Below are positions 1 to 6,871 of a DNA stretch of 12,723 nt, in pieces. The stretch covers positions 1 to 12,723 of the forward strand of contig CAAGGJ010000043.1 in the NCBI GenBank assembly GCA_900769345.1. The letters run 5' to 3'. Origin of the DNA: Bacteroidales bacterium (GTDB taxonomy: Bacteria; Bacteroidota; Bacteroidia; Bacteroidales; Muribaculaceae). The position numbers were made by a program, and so were the translations under genes. The notes beneath the pieces were generated by a model. That model did no database searches, was not told where the DNA came from, and was given only the letters and a program-made list of their open reading frames with translations. Each line of letters opens with the position of its first letter. Within the stretch, counting starts at the first letter, position 1.

Positions 1-753
1 ACAGTGGTAGAAAGCACCGATTATTATCCCTACGGCTCCCCATTCACCACCGCCAACTCTGTACAGCCCTACAAATACGGCACCAAAGAGCTCGACCGCA
101 TGCACGGCCTCGACCTCTACGATAGCCAAGCGCGCTGGTACGACTCCCTCCTCGGCCGCACCTCCACCATAGATCCTAAAGCGGAAAAATACTACAGCCT
201 AAGCCCCTACACCTGGTGTGCCGGAAATCCGGTGAGATATATTGATCCGGATGGAAATTATGTTATTGGCAATGATAATAAGCGAGTTACATTCAATAAA
301 GAAACGGGTAAGCTCAGCGATAATTTATCAAACTCGCAATTCGTGATATTTAATGCAATGCTAAAAACAGAAATAGGAAGCCAGCGTTTAAATGATGTGC
401 TTGAGGCCGAGTATTCGATAGGATTTAGGATAGAAAGCACTTCCTTTGGCAAAAAATGCGGAGAGACAAATACATTCACTACTATTGATGGTGAAACGGG
501 TGAAAAAACAATTGCCTTTGTTAATATTGTCTTGTTTAATGAAGAAATATCTGAGATGTTGGGAAGAGAGACATTGTATAAGGGTAATGGATTTACATTG
601 GAAGATGCGATTGGGGCTATCGCTACGCATGAAGCAAGACATGCAACAGATAAGAGTGCGAACGAAAGATTTGAGCCATCCAAGTATAAAAGAGAAGAAC
701 TGGCAGGAAGTGACGAAAAAGAATATATTAATGAACGTATAAAGGAAAGATGA
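1..753 (+). CDS. RHS/YD-repeat protein C-terminus with HExxH metallopeptidase-like toxin domain (5' partial)
   Basis: The reading frame is open from the first base, so the start lies outside the window; the first GTG is not taken as the start. Residues about 5-83 are the end of an RHS-associated core: YYPYG, then KELDRMHGLDLYDSQARWYD, then the closing NPVRYIDPDG. In polymorphic toxins this core forms a shell around a variable C-terminal toxin, which starts right after the DPDG-type junction. Here the last ~165 residues are unrelated to RHS and carry THEARH at 208-213, a HExxH zinc-protease motif (H209, E210, H213). Glu231/232 or Glu240 downstream could be the third zinc ligand. The DNA turns AT-rich after about base 240, as expected for an exchanged toxin tip. 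The secretion route is not visible. The RHS call is firm. The metallopeptidase toxin call rests on one motif plus context and was not checked against a family model. Confidence 0.85.
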   Translation, partial: TVVESTDYYPYGSPFTTANSVQPYKYGTKELDRMHGLDLYDSQARWYDSLLGRTSTIDPKAEKYYSLSPYTWCAGNPVRYIDPDGNYVIGNDNKRVTFNKETGKLSDNLSNSQFVIFNAMLKTEIGSQRLNDVLEAEYSIGFRIESTSFGKKCGETNTFTTIDGETGEKTIAFVNIVLFNEEISEMLGRETLYKGNGFTLEDAIGAIATHEARHATDKSANERFEPSKYKREELAGSDEKEYINERIKER

Positions 754-754
754 T

Positions 755-1606
755 ATGAGAAAGATTTGTAGTATATTGTTATTATTCACCTTTGGAGTGA
801 TAGCATCGCCGAAGGAGGATATCTATAGAACGGTGTTGATGAGTTTGTATCAAACTGAATTGGAGTATTCATATACGAAAATACATAGTGGTCTTGAAAC
901 TGCATTATCAGAGCGCAAATGGTATCAAGAATATGTGGTTATATCGGATTATAGTGAGATGCCTGCGCAAGGTGTAAGTTCTGACAGTTTTGGCAAAGAA
1001 TCTGCTCCTTATCGACAATATTTTGACACATTGTGTGAGTTTGATGAAAACGTAGGTGTATATGTGGCTCATGCAAAATATTCGAGTGCAGATAAAGGTA
1101 TAAATATCATCAAGGAAGGAAATGATGTATGGTATTTTAACCGCAATTTGAAAGGGCAGCAGATGCAATCGGTGAAGATGTTATGGAAGCTTTGCCGGAA
1201 ATATAATTATGACAAAGATAAAATGCTATATATGATGCGGGCATTTGTTATGGCAGCAGGCGATAGAAATATCTGCAACTTTTTAGAACGGACGTATGAC
1301 ATCAACCAACTATATGATTACCTGAAAATCGATAATGACACGCAAGCAACCTATCTCGACTTGACAGACGGAGCGGAACACCCGTTCTGCAATTTGCAAA
1401 ATTCGGGAGTGAGCTTTGCCCGATATAAGGCTGCCGGAGAGGATGATTATCTGATTTATTATGATGGCTCCATTATACATTATAGTCCTGATATGCTAAG
1501 ATATCAATTCGCATTTGTTCGTAAAGCATTTATGCTATATAGCCAAAAGTCGATAACAGAGAAGCAACTGCTAAATATTATAGAACTATTGATGGCACAA
1601 GATTAG
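755..1606 (+). CDS. Putative immunity partner of the RHS toxin, signal-peptide protein of unknown family
   Basis: The 283-residue product starts one base after the RHS stop codon, so the two are surely cotranscribed and probably translationally coupled. Residues 1-18 look like a signal peptide: MRK, a hydrophobic stretch ICSILLLFTFGVIA, then SPKED, implying export to the periplasm or beyond. The rest is soluble, rich in Tyr and acidic residues, and shows no catalytic motif that I recognise. A gene directly downstream of an RHS toxin tip is usually the cognate immunity gene. Export would fit neutralisation of a protease acting in the cell envelope rather than the cytoplasm. The DNA is AT-rich like the toxin tip, which suggests the two moved as one cassette. 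The function is inferred from position only; it could instead be an accessory secreted protein. Confidence 0.6.
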   Translation: MRKICSILLLFTFGVIASPKEDIYRTVLMSLYQTELEYSYTKIHSGLETALSERKWYQEYVVISDYSEMPAQGVSSDSFGKESAPYRQYFDTLCEFDENVGVYVAHAKYSSADKGINIIKEGNDVWYFNRNLKGQQMQSVKMLWKLCRKYNYDKDKMLYMMRAFVMAAGDRNICNFLERTYDINQLYDYLKIDNDTQATYLDLTDGAEHPFCNLQNSGVSFARYKAAGEDDYLIYYDGSIIHYSPDMLRYQFAFVRKAFMLYSQKSITEKQLLNIIELLMAQD

Positions 1607-2232
1607 TGGAACTATTTATGGCCTGAATAGAAACCTCAGTACGGCTTCGGAGATTATCACCCACAAATCGCACGCAGATTTCAAGCATCGGTCTCAATAT
1701 CTCACACAGATCCAACAGATTTACCAGATAGGGCTATCTAACGGATGGCACACCGTAGCACTGTTCTGAAAGAACAAATGCCGAGGCGAAGCTGAGGCTT
1801 ATAGCCGTGGTTAAGTGAAGCGCAACCCTCGGTAACAATCCCCCACAATAAGGCATCTGGAAGATGCGAAAACCGACGACAAAGCACCAAAAATTCGCAT
1901 CCTTCAGATGCCACATGTGGGTGACAACTGACTACCGAGGGTTACGCCCTTTGGGCTACACCCCCGGCTACGCGCCTCAGCTACGCTTCGGCATTGCTTC
2001 TTTCAGAAGCCGCTGCGGTTTATCTAAAGAACACCGATTTTCACAAAACACTCCACAATCTCACACTGATTCAACTGATAACCCAGCAGCATTGTGTAAA
2101 TCAGCGTGCATATCATCAATTCTTGTGATAACTCTGTGTTTATAAAAACCGGCGCATCTGCTGAATAAATCAATCTGTTAAATCTGAGTGAGGTAAATAA
2201 AAGTACTTAATTGTATAAAATATGTGAAAAGA
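1607..2232. other. Long non-coding stretch between toxin cassette and greA
   Basis: No convincing gene was found; the open frames here run through a palindrome and are unlike neighbouring proteins. The stretch holds a short RHS-like remnant candidate (about 1637-1738), a long imperfect inverted repeat (1761-2010), and on both sides degenerate AT-rich runs built from variants of CACAGATT and CACTGATT (about 1665-1730 and 2030-2185). Such runs are common intergenic filler in Bacteroidales. The greA promoter begins at 2233. Confidence 0.6.
1761..2010. repeat. Long imperfect inverted repeat (about 110-base arms, 23-base loop)
   Basis: The left arm (about 1761-1870) and right arm (about 1894-2010) are reverse complements over most of their length. 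Matching blocks from the outside in are: TTCTGAAAGAA with TTCTTTCAGAA, ATGCCGAGGCGAAGCTGAGG with CCTCAGCTACGCTTCGGCAT, ACCCTCGGTA with TACCGAGGGT, CCCACA with TGTGGG, and GGCATCTGGAAGATGCGAA with TTCGCATCCTTCAGATGCC. The arms differ in length and by scattered substitutions, so this is an old or structurally constrained element. It could be a MITE-like mobile remnant or a structured RNA when transcribed. No transposase or obvious target-site duplication is seen. Confidence 0.8.
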
Positions 2233-2264
2233 TTTGCTTTTCGGTTTTAGTAGTATTATCTTTG
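2233..2264 (+). promoter_or_regulatory. greA promoter (Bacteroidota-type)
   Basis: TTTG at 2233-2236 is followed after 20 bases by TATCTTTG at 2257-2264. This matches the Bacteroidota primary sigma consensus TTTG/TAnnTTTG with ideal spacing. Transcription would start near 2271, giving a leader of about 100 bases before greA. Confidence 0.8.
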
Positions 2265-2304
2265 CAATACTATAGAAAATAAAGAGAAAAGCAACCGGAT
2301 GGGG

Positions 2305-2342
2305 TCTCACACCTGTAAGAGGGTGGAGATTCTTTCTTTTTT
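2305..2342 (+). terminator. Terminator-like hairpin in the greA leader (candidate attenuator)
   Basis: TCTC at 2305-2308 and CACC at 2310-2313 pair with GGTG (2322-2325) and GAGA (2326-2329), leaving one bulged A and an 8-base loop. A U-rich tract (2330-2342) follows at once. The hairpin lies between the promoter and the greA start, about 30 bases upstream of the ATG, so it would terminate or pause leader transcription. E. coli greA has a terminator in its leader that yields the GraL RNA; this could be an independent equivalent. Structure is seen, function is inferred. Confidence 0.6.
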
Positions 2343-2369
2343 ACTAATTTTAAAAAACAATTTATAGAT

Positions 2370-2843
2370 ATGGCTATAAGCTATATGACCAAAGAAGGTT
2401 ACAAGAAGAAAATGGAAGAAATCGCGTATTTGGAGAACGTGAAGCGACCGGAGATCTCTGCCGCCATCGCCGAAGCACGCGATAAGGGTGACCTCTCGGA
2501 GAACGCAGAGTATGATGCAGCCAAAGAGGCACAGGGAATGCTTGAAATGAAGATAGCCCAACTGAAGGATATCGTGGCAAACGCACGAATAATAGATGAG
2601 AGCAAGTTAAACACCGATGAAGTGGCTCTCTTGAGTACCGTGAAAATCAAGAACCTGAAGAATGGCATGGAATTGAAGTATACCATAGTATCGGAAAGCG
2701 AAGCTAATCTGAAAGAGATGAAGATAGCGGTTTCGACACCGATAGCTAAGGGTTTGATGGGCCACAAGGTGGGCGACGTGGTAGACGTAAAGGCGCCTGT
2801 GGGTGTGATGCAATTTGAGATTCTTGATATCACATTGGAATAA
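2370..2843 (+). CDS. greA: Transcription elongation factor GreA
   Basis: GreA enters the RNA polymerase secondary channel and stimulates cleavage of backtracked transcripts, releasing arrested complexes. The 157-residue length is typical. Residues 1-75 form the N-terminal coiled coil, with the tip motif GDLSENAEYDAAKE at 40-53 carrying the acidic pair D41/E44 that positions the catalytic magnesium. Residues about 85-157 form the FKBP-like polymerase-binding domain, including STPIAKGLMGHKVGDVV. The ATG at 2370 lies downstream of a good promoter; the in-frame Met6 is a less likely start because residues 2-5 fit the family. The HIT-family gene follows after 55 bases without a terminator, so the two probably share a transcript. 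The leader hairpin suggests attenuation. Confidence 0.97.
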   Translation: MAISYMTKEGYKKKMEEIAYLENVKRPEISAAIAEARDKGDLSENAEYDAAKEAQGMLEMKIAQLKDIVANARIIDESKLNTDEVALLSTVKIKNLKNGMELKYTIVSESEANLKEMKIAVSTPIAKGLMGHKVGDVVDVKAPVGVMQFEILDITLE

Positions 2844-2898
2844 TAAGTGATAGCGAAAAAAGGGCATTAAAACCAATTATATTAAAAGAGCTTATACT

Positions 2899-3291
2899 AT
2901 GGCATCAATATTCAGTAGAATAGTGGCTGGCGAAATTCCTTGCTACAAAGTGGCAGAGGACGCTAATAACTTTGCGTTTCTCGACATTAATCCTGTGGCA
3001 AAGGGCCATGTGCTTGTAATACCCAAGCATGAAGTGGATTATTTGTTCGATTTGAGCGATGAGGAATATTCATCGTTAACCTTGTTTGCCAAGCGCGTGG
3101 CAGGGGCATTGAAGAAAGCTATACCGTGCGTGAAGGTGGGCGAGGCAGTGCTGGGACTGGAAGTGCCGCATGCACATATACATCTAATCCCTATCAACAA
3201 GGAAAGCGATATGAATTTCTTTAAGGAGAAATTGCAATTGCCAGCTGAAGAGATGATGCAGATAGCCGAAAGCATTGCAGCAAATTTCTAA
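2899..3291 (+). CDS. HIT-family (histidine triad) nucleotide hydrolase
   Basis: This 130-residue protein belongs to the Hint/HIT branch, which hydrolyses nucleoside phosphoramidates or related AMP conjugates in the cytosol. The signature HAHIHLIP at residues 91-98 supplies the triad H91, H93 and H95; H93 is expected to be the nucleophile by position. The N-terminus SIFSRIVAGEIPCYKV and the block AFLDINPVAKGHVLVIPKHEVDYL are standard for the family. It follows greA by 55 bases and ends 25 bases before a strong hairpin, so it is probably the second gene of a greA-hit unit. The physiological substrate cannot be told from sequence. Confidence 0.93.
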   Translation: MASIFSRIVAGEIPCYKVAEDANNFAFLDINPVAKGHVLVIPKHEVDYLFDLSDEEYSSLTLFAKRVAGALKKAIPCVKVGEAVLGLEVPHAHIHLIPINKESDMNFFKEKLQLPAEEMMQIAESIAANF

Positions 3292-3316
3292 TAGGCAAAT
3301 TGTAATTAGAAATCAG

Positions 3317-3351
3317 CGAGGGCGCGTACTGACAATGAGTATGCGCCCTCG
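3317..3351. terminator. Strong hairpin at the convergent greA-hit / M20 junction
   Basis: A 14-base arm starting CGAGGGCGCG (3317-3330) pairs fully, with one G-U, to 3338-3351 around a 7-base loop. It sits 25 bases after the HIT stop codon and 105 bases past the end of the opposing M20 gene, so it could stop transcripts from both sides. There is no clean U-tract on either strand, so a role in blocking read-through or protecting 3' ends is as likely as classic intrinsic termination. A smaller hairpin, TTGCGT (3398-3403) with ACGCAA (3408-3413) followed by TTTT, lies nearby. Confidence 0.65.
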
Positions 3352-3456
3352 TTGGCGTATTGATATGTGTTAAATATCGGCGTTTTAGTGACGATTTTTG
3401 CGTAAATACGCAATTTTGTTCAGTAAAACGGCTATTTTTGATGGTGATAACCGAGG

Positions 3457-4524
3457 TTAGAAGCGGGCGAAGTCGAGAAGAGAGGCGTAGGTGTGAATGG
3501 CTTCGCGGATTTCGATGGGGCGGATATATTCGTCGGCGGTATGGCTTCGCGCCGAGTCGCCGGGACCGATTTTCATTGATGGGAAATGCATCAAAGCCTG
3601 GTCGGAAAGTGTGGGCGATCCGAATGGCTCTTTGCCCATAGTGATGAGACGCTGCACCAACGGGTGTGAGGGGCTGATTGACGATGGGTTTAGGCGTGTG
3701 CTGCGTGGAGTGAAGGAGCACTCAGGTGCAGCAGCGCGAATTATTTCGAGCGTTTCGAGGTTGGAGTAGGCATCGGTGGTGCGCACATCTACCACGAAGC
3801 GGCATACATCGGGCACCACATTGTGCTGAGTGCCGGCATTGATGACCGTGATGCTGATTTTTACGGGTCCTAAGAGTGGCGACTGCTTGGGGAAAGAGAG
3901 ACTGCGTAGCGCAGTGATGGCGTCGATGGCCTTGTAGATGGCATTGATGCCCTCATTGCGAGCGGCGTGACCGGAGCGGCCTGTGGCTTCGGCATCGAGC
4001 ACCATAAGACCTTTTTCGGCAATGGCAGGTTGCATGCCGGTGGGTTCGCCTACGATAGCAACGTCGATTTTGGGTAATAGTGGCAGAGCAGCTTCGATGC
4101 CGCCTTTGCCGCTCACCTCCTCCTCGCAAGAGGCAAGGAAAATGAGATTGTAGTGCTGCTCGTGGCACGAAAGCCAACGAAAAGCAGCGAGAAGTGACAC
4201 TACCGAGGCGCCGGCATCGTTGCTTCCGAGGCCATATATTCGGTCGTCGACCTCAGTTGCCGCGAAGGGGTTGAAAGTCCAGCCTTCAGCAGGGCGAACA
4301 GTGTCGATGTGGCTGTTTAGGAGCAATGTGGGTTTCTGAGAATCGAAAAACGGCGATGTGGCGTAGACATTGTTTGCCACGCGCTTGGGGTTGAGCCCCC
4401 ACTGATCCATTCTGTTGCTTAAAAGTTGAGCCACAGCCGCCTCGTCGCGACTCACCGATGGCACGGCTATCATATCGCAAAGCAGTTGCACGGCATCGTA
4501 GAATATTTCGTCGATATCTACCAT
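3457..4524 (-). CDS. M20-family metallo-deacylase (ArgE/DapE-like)
   Basis: M20 enzymes use two zinc ions to hydrolyse N-acyl amino acids or small peptides. The 355-residue sequence has the full set: SHIDTV with zinc ligand H72 and D74; YGLGSNDAG with bridging D103; CEEE at 133-136 with the catalytic and ligand glutamates; GEPTG at 159-163; the lid-domain SGHAARN at 184-190 with H186; and the C-terminal ligand H328 in SHTADEY. The family resembles the Bacteroidota ArgE-type deacylases that act on N-acetyl- or N-succinyl-ornithine/citrulline in arginine synthesis, but no arg gene is nearby. It follows the permease by 48 bases on the same strand and is likely cotranscribed with it. The substrate is therefore uncertain; a dipeptidase or DapE role cannot be excluded. 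Confidence 0.85.
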   Translation of the reverse strand: MVDIDEIFYDAVQLLCDMIAVPSVSRDEAAVAQLLSNRMDQWGLNPKRVANNVYATSPFFDSQKPTLLLNSHIDTVRPAEGWTFNPFAATEVDDRIYGLGSNDAGASVVSLLAAFRWLSCHEQHYNLIFLASCEEEVSGKGGIEAALPLLPKIDVAIVGEPTGMQPAIAEKGLMVLDAEATGRSGHAARNEGINAIYKAIDAITALRSLSFPKQSPLLGPVKISITVINAGTQHNVVPDVCRFVVDVRTTDAYSNLETLEIIRAAAPECSFTPRSTRLNPSSISPSHPLVQRLITMGKEPFGSPTLSDQALMHFPSMKIGPGDSARSHTADEYIRPIEIREAIHTYASLLDFARF

Positions 4525-4572
4525 TGAGAATTGTTTTTTAGAGGTGTGTTAAGCACTAATCGCAAGGGCTTG

Positions 4573-5874
4573 TTATTCCTTTGGCGCATCTACTTCGTGA
4601 GGAAGCACAAGGTTGAGAACCACAGCCAAGAGGAATACCACAGCCACGCAGTTTTCGGCAAAAACAGTTTGCACTATCTTGGGGAAGATATTGAACATAC
4701 CCGTGCACTGAGTGAAACCGAGTCCTACGCTAAGAGAGAGGGCAGCGATAATCATATTACGTTGAGAGAAGCCCGTTTTTGCCATCATGCCGAAACCTGC
4801 AAACAAGATGCTGCCGAACATCATGATGGTGCAACCGCCAAGCACGGGTTGCGGTATGGTGGTGAGGGCGGTGCCGATGGCAGGGAATAGACCGCCGAGA
4901 ATCATGATGGCTGCTCCGGTGGCGATGACGAAACGGTTCACCACTTTAGAGATGGTGGCGAGACCTACATTTTGCGAGAAAGAAGTGATGGGAGTGCATC
5001 CGAAACATCCGGCAATAGAGCTCACGAATCCGTCGCAAGCCACCGAAGCGCCCATTTCTTTAGTTGTTACGTCGCGGCCAAGAGCACCCGAGCAGAGTGC
5101 CGAGGTGTCGCCTATGGTCTCAGTGGCAGAGACGAGGAACACACACACTATGGCGAGGATGGCATCGATGTGAAATTCGGGAGTGAAAGGCAAAATTTTA
5201 GGCAGAGCCACCACGCCTACTTCGTTGAGGGGAGAGAAGTCGACCATGCCCATGCAAACGGCGAGCACGTACCCCACAGCAAGTCCCACAAGAACAGAGA
5301 GCGAGCGAAGGAAACCGCGAGCGAACACCTGTGTGAGCAAGCAAGTGAGCAGAGTGACAGTGCCCACAATCCAGTTGTCGGCGCAGCCGAATGAGGGCGA
5401 ACCTACACCACCAGCGAAACTATTGGCGCCGATAGGGAGAAGAGAGAATCCAATGGCAGTGACTACAGTAGCCGCCACGATTGGCGAAATGAGACGAGTC
5501 CAAAGGCGGGGTACCAATCCGAGGCAGCCTTCGACCAATCCGCCCACTATTACGGCCCCCATAAGAGTGCCCATACCCTGTGAGGATGCTATGGCAATAG
5601 CGAGGGAGAGGAAAGTGAAACTGATGCCCATAACAATGGGCAGACGCGAGCCAACGCGCCACACCGGATAGAGTTGCACCAAGGTGCCAATGCCGGCAAT
5701 AATCATACAGTTCTGAATGAGAGCTGCGCTTATCTCGGGAGAAATGCCCGCCACGTTGGCGAGAATAATGATGGGAGTGATGTTGGCAACAAACATTGCC
5801 AAGACGTGTTGCAGTCCAAACGGTACGGCTTGAATCAAAGGCACGCGGCCGTGGAGTGTGTAGATAGATGCCAT
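4573..5874 (-). CDS. NCS2-family xanthine/uracil permease
   Basis: This 433-residue inner-membrane protein has about 12-14 hydrophobic segments and imports purine or pyrimidine bases by proton symport. Family marks include QNCMIIAGIGTLVQ near residue 54, SATETIGDTSA at 249-259 with the substrate-contacting Glu252 in TM8, and the NAT signature FSQNVGLATISK at 299-310 with Q301 and N302. The signature has Ser where most members have Thr, a mild variation. The gene lies 46 bases after xpt on the same strand, which points to xanthine as substrate, with the product of import converted at once to XMP. No Shine-Dalgarno is visible, as usual for the phylum. Uracil transport is a weaker alternative. 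Confidence 0.9.
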   Translation of the reverse strand: MASIYTLHGRVPLIQAVPFGLQHVLAMFVANITPIIILANVAGISPEISAALIQNCMIIAGIGTLVQLYPVWRVGSRLPIVMGISFTFLSLAIAIASSQGMGTLMGAVIVGGLVEGCLGLVPRLWTRLISPIVAATVVTAIGFSLLPIGANSFAGGVGSPSFGCADNWIVGTVTLLTCLLTQVFARGFLRSLSVLVGLAVGYVLAVCMGMVDFSPLNEVGVVALPKILPFTPEFHIDAILAIVCVFLVSATETIGDTSALCSGALGRDVTTKEMGASVACDGFVSSIAGCFGCTPITSFSQNVGLATISKVVNRFVIATGAAIMILGGLFPAIGTALTTIPQPVLGGCTIMMFGSILFAGFGMMAKTGFSQRNMIIAALSLSVGLGFTQCTGMFNIFPKIVQTVFAENCVAVVFLLAVVLNLVLPHEVDAPKE

Positions 5875-5920
5875 AGGATGTGGGGATTATGGTTGAAATA
5901 ATGGTGATGATAGAATGAGG

Positions 5921-6541
5921 TTACTCCGACTTCAGGTTGGTGTTGGAGAGCTGTTTCGCCGGCTGAGGGCGGAATTTGATGGTTTGAGTCTGCCAGTCCA
6001 TACTATCGATAATAGCCAACGACTCCACTCTGTAGCCCTCTTGGCGCAACAAAGCACCGCCTTTTTGTTGTCCCTTCTCGATGGCGATGCCGATACCGGC
6101 AATTTCGCCACCGGCTTGCTTCACCAAGTGGATGAGAGCGTGAGCCGCTTCGCCGTCGGCGAGAAAATCGTCGACGATGAGCACCTTGTCGGAAGCATGG
6201 AGGTAGGGCTTGGAGATAAACACATTGTTCATTTTCTTGTGAGTGAACGAATAGGCTTGCGAGATGTACTTATCGTCGGTGCTATTGGCAGTTTCGCTCT
6301 TTTTAGCAAACACTACGGGAACGTCGTAGAGGTCGCCCAAAAGGGTGGCTATGGCAATGCCGCTGGCTTCGATGGTGAGAATCTTGTTGACGGCTACACC
6401 ATGAAAGCGGCGTTTGAACTCGTAAGCCATCTGACGCATAACATCGATGTCGATTTGATGGTTGAGAAAACTGTCGACCTTTAGGATATTACCTTCTTTG
6501 ATTACTCCACTTGTGAGGATTTTTTCTTCGAGAAAATTCAT
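5921..6541 (-). CDS. xpt: Xanthine phosphoribosyltransferase
   Basis: Xpt converts xanthine and PRPP to XMP, feeding purine salvage toward GMP in the cytosol. The 206-residue length is close to the family norm of about 190-200. The type I PRTase PRPP-binding motif VLIVDDFLADGEAA is at residues 120-133, with the acidic pair D124/D125. TIEASGIAIATLLG (56-69) and VPVVFAKKSET (74-84) match the Xpt/PurR-like fold, and GIGIAIEKGQQKGG is the typical C-terminal block. It is the first gene of the minus-strand unit xpt-permease-M20. Its predicted promoter leaves a leader of only about 40 bases, too short for the purine riboswitch that controls xpt in Bacillus. Confidence 0.95.
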   Translation of the reverse strand: MNFLEEKILTSGVIKEGNILKVDSFLNHQIDIDVMRQMAYEFKRRFHGVAVNKILTIEASGIAIATLLGDLYDVPVVFAKKSETANSTDDKYISQAYSFTHKKMNNVFISKPYLHASDKVLIVDDFLADGEAAHALIHLVKQAGGEIAGIGIAIEKGQQKGGALLRQEGYRVESLAIIDSMDWQTQTIKFRPQPAKQLSNTNLKSE

Positions 6542-6589
6542 AATGTGCAGGGGTGTTGATGTTTCGAAATTTCAGTCGTTAATAAGTTG

Positions 6590-6597
6590 CAAAAGTA
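6590..6597 (-). promoter_or_regulatory. Candidate -7 element of the xpt operon
   Basis: On the minus strand this reads TACTTTTG, a match to TAnnTTTG, about 49 bases upstream of the xpt ATG. A clear TTG/TTTG at -33 is not found, so the promoter is weaker than the others here or is helped by an activator. Confidence 0.45.
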
Positions 6598-6809
6598 TAA
6601 ATAAAATGCCGAAAATTAAGCTGTGAGAAGCAATTTTTTTTGGAGTAAGGCCTATGAATGAGAGTAATAAAAATTACCTCACCCCCCGAGATACAAGGGT
6701 GAAAAGCAAGTATAGGAAGAAGGTAAAGGCTCTTGGTAGTTAAAAAATGTAATATTTTAAGATATAAAAAGAAACAATGTTAATGTGATTGTTTATTATG
6801 AGGGTTAAA
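6598..6809. other. Divergent intergenic region between xpt and the acyl-CoA ligase gene
   Basis: AT-rich DNA with no open frame worth calling. It contains a T8 run near 6634, a short stem TCACCC/GGGTGA around 6678-6705 and A/T-rich tracts up to 6780. No operator palindrome or riboswitch is recognised. Confidence 0.5.
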
Positions 6810-6842
6810 TTTGCAGTGGGAGTGGTGAAAGGAGTATCTTTG
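6810..6842 (+). promoter_or_regulatory. Promoter of the acyl-CoA ligase gene
   Basis: TTTG at 6810-6813 and TATCTTTG at 6835-6842 are separated by 21 bases. The predicted transcript starts near 6849, so the GTG at 6842 lies inside the promoter and cannot be the start codon. Confidence 0.75.
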
Positions 6843-6871
6843 TGACATATAATGAAATTACTACGATAACT

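Noticed and set aside
1734..2145. Open frames on both strands at 1734-1916 and 1864-2145
   Set aside because: Both run through the long palindrome and repeat filler, have no promoter, and gain their openness from the repeat composition.
2030..2185. Possible CRISPR-like or tandem repeat array in the CACTGATT/CACAGATT runs
   Set aside because: The units are irregular in length and sequence, without conserved spacers; they look like degenerate intergenic filler.
3398..3413. Small hairpin TTGCGT/ACGCAA as terminator of the minus-strand operon
   Set aside because: The T-run follows on the plus strand only, so it faces the wrong way for the M20 gene, and the six-base stem is weak.
4972..5671. Long plus-strand frames opposite the permease
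   Set aside because: They are antisense shadows of a gene with complete NCS2 motifs; the translations are highly polar, as expected for the complement of membrane-protein codons.
6542..6870. Purine riboswitch between xpt and the acyl-CoA ligase gene
   Set aside because: No three-way-junction aptamer with the two conserved loops could be found by eye on the minus strand, and the likely leader is too short.
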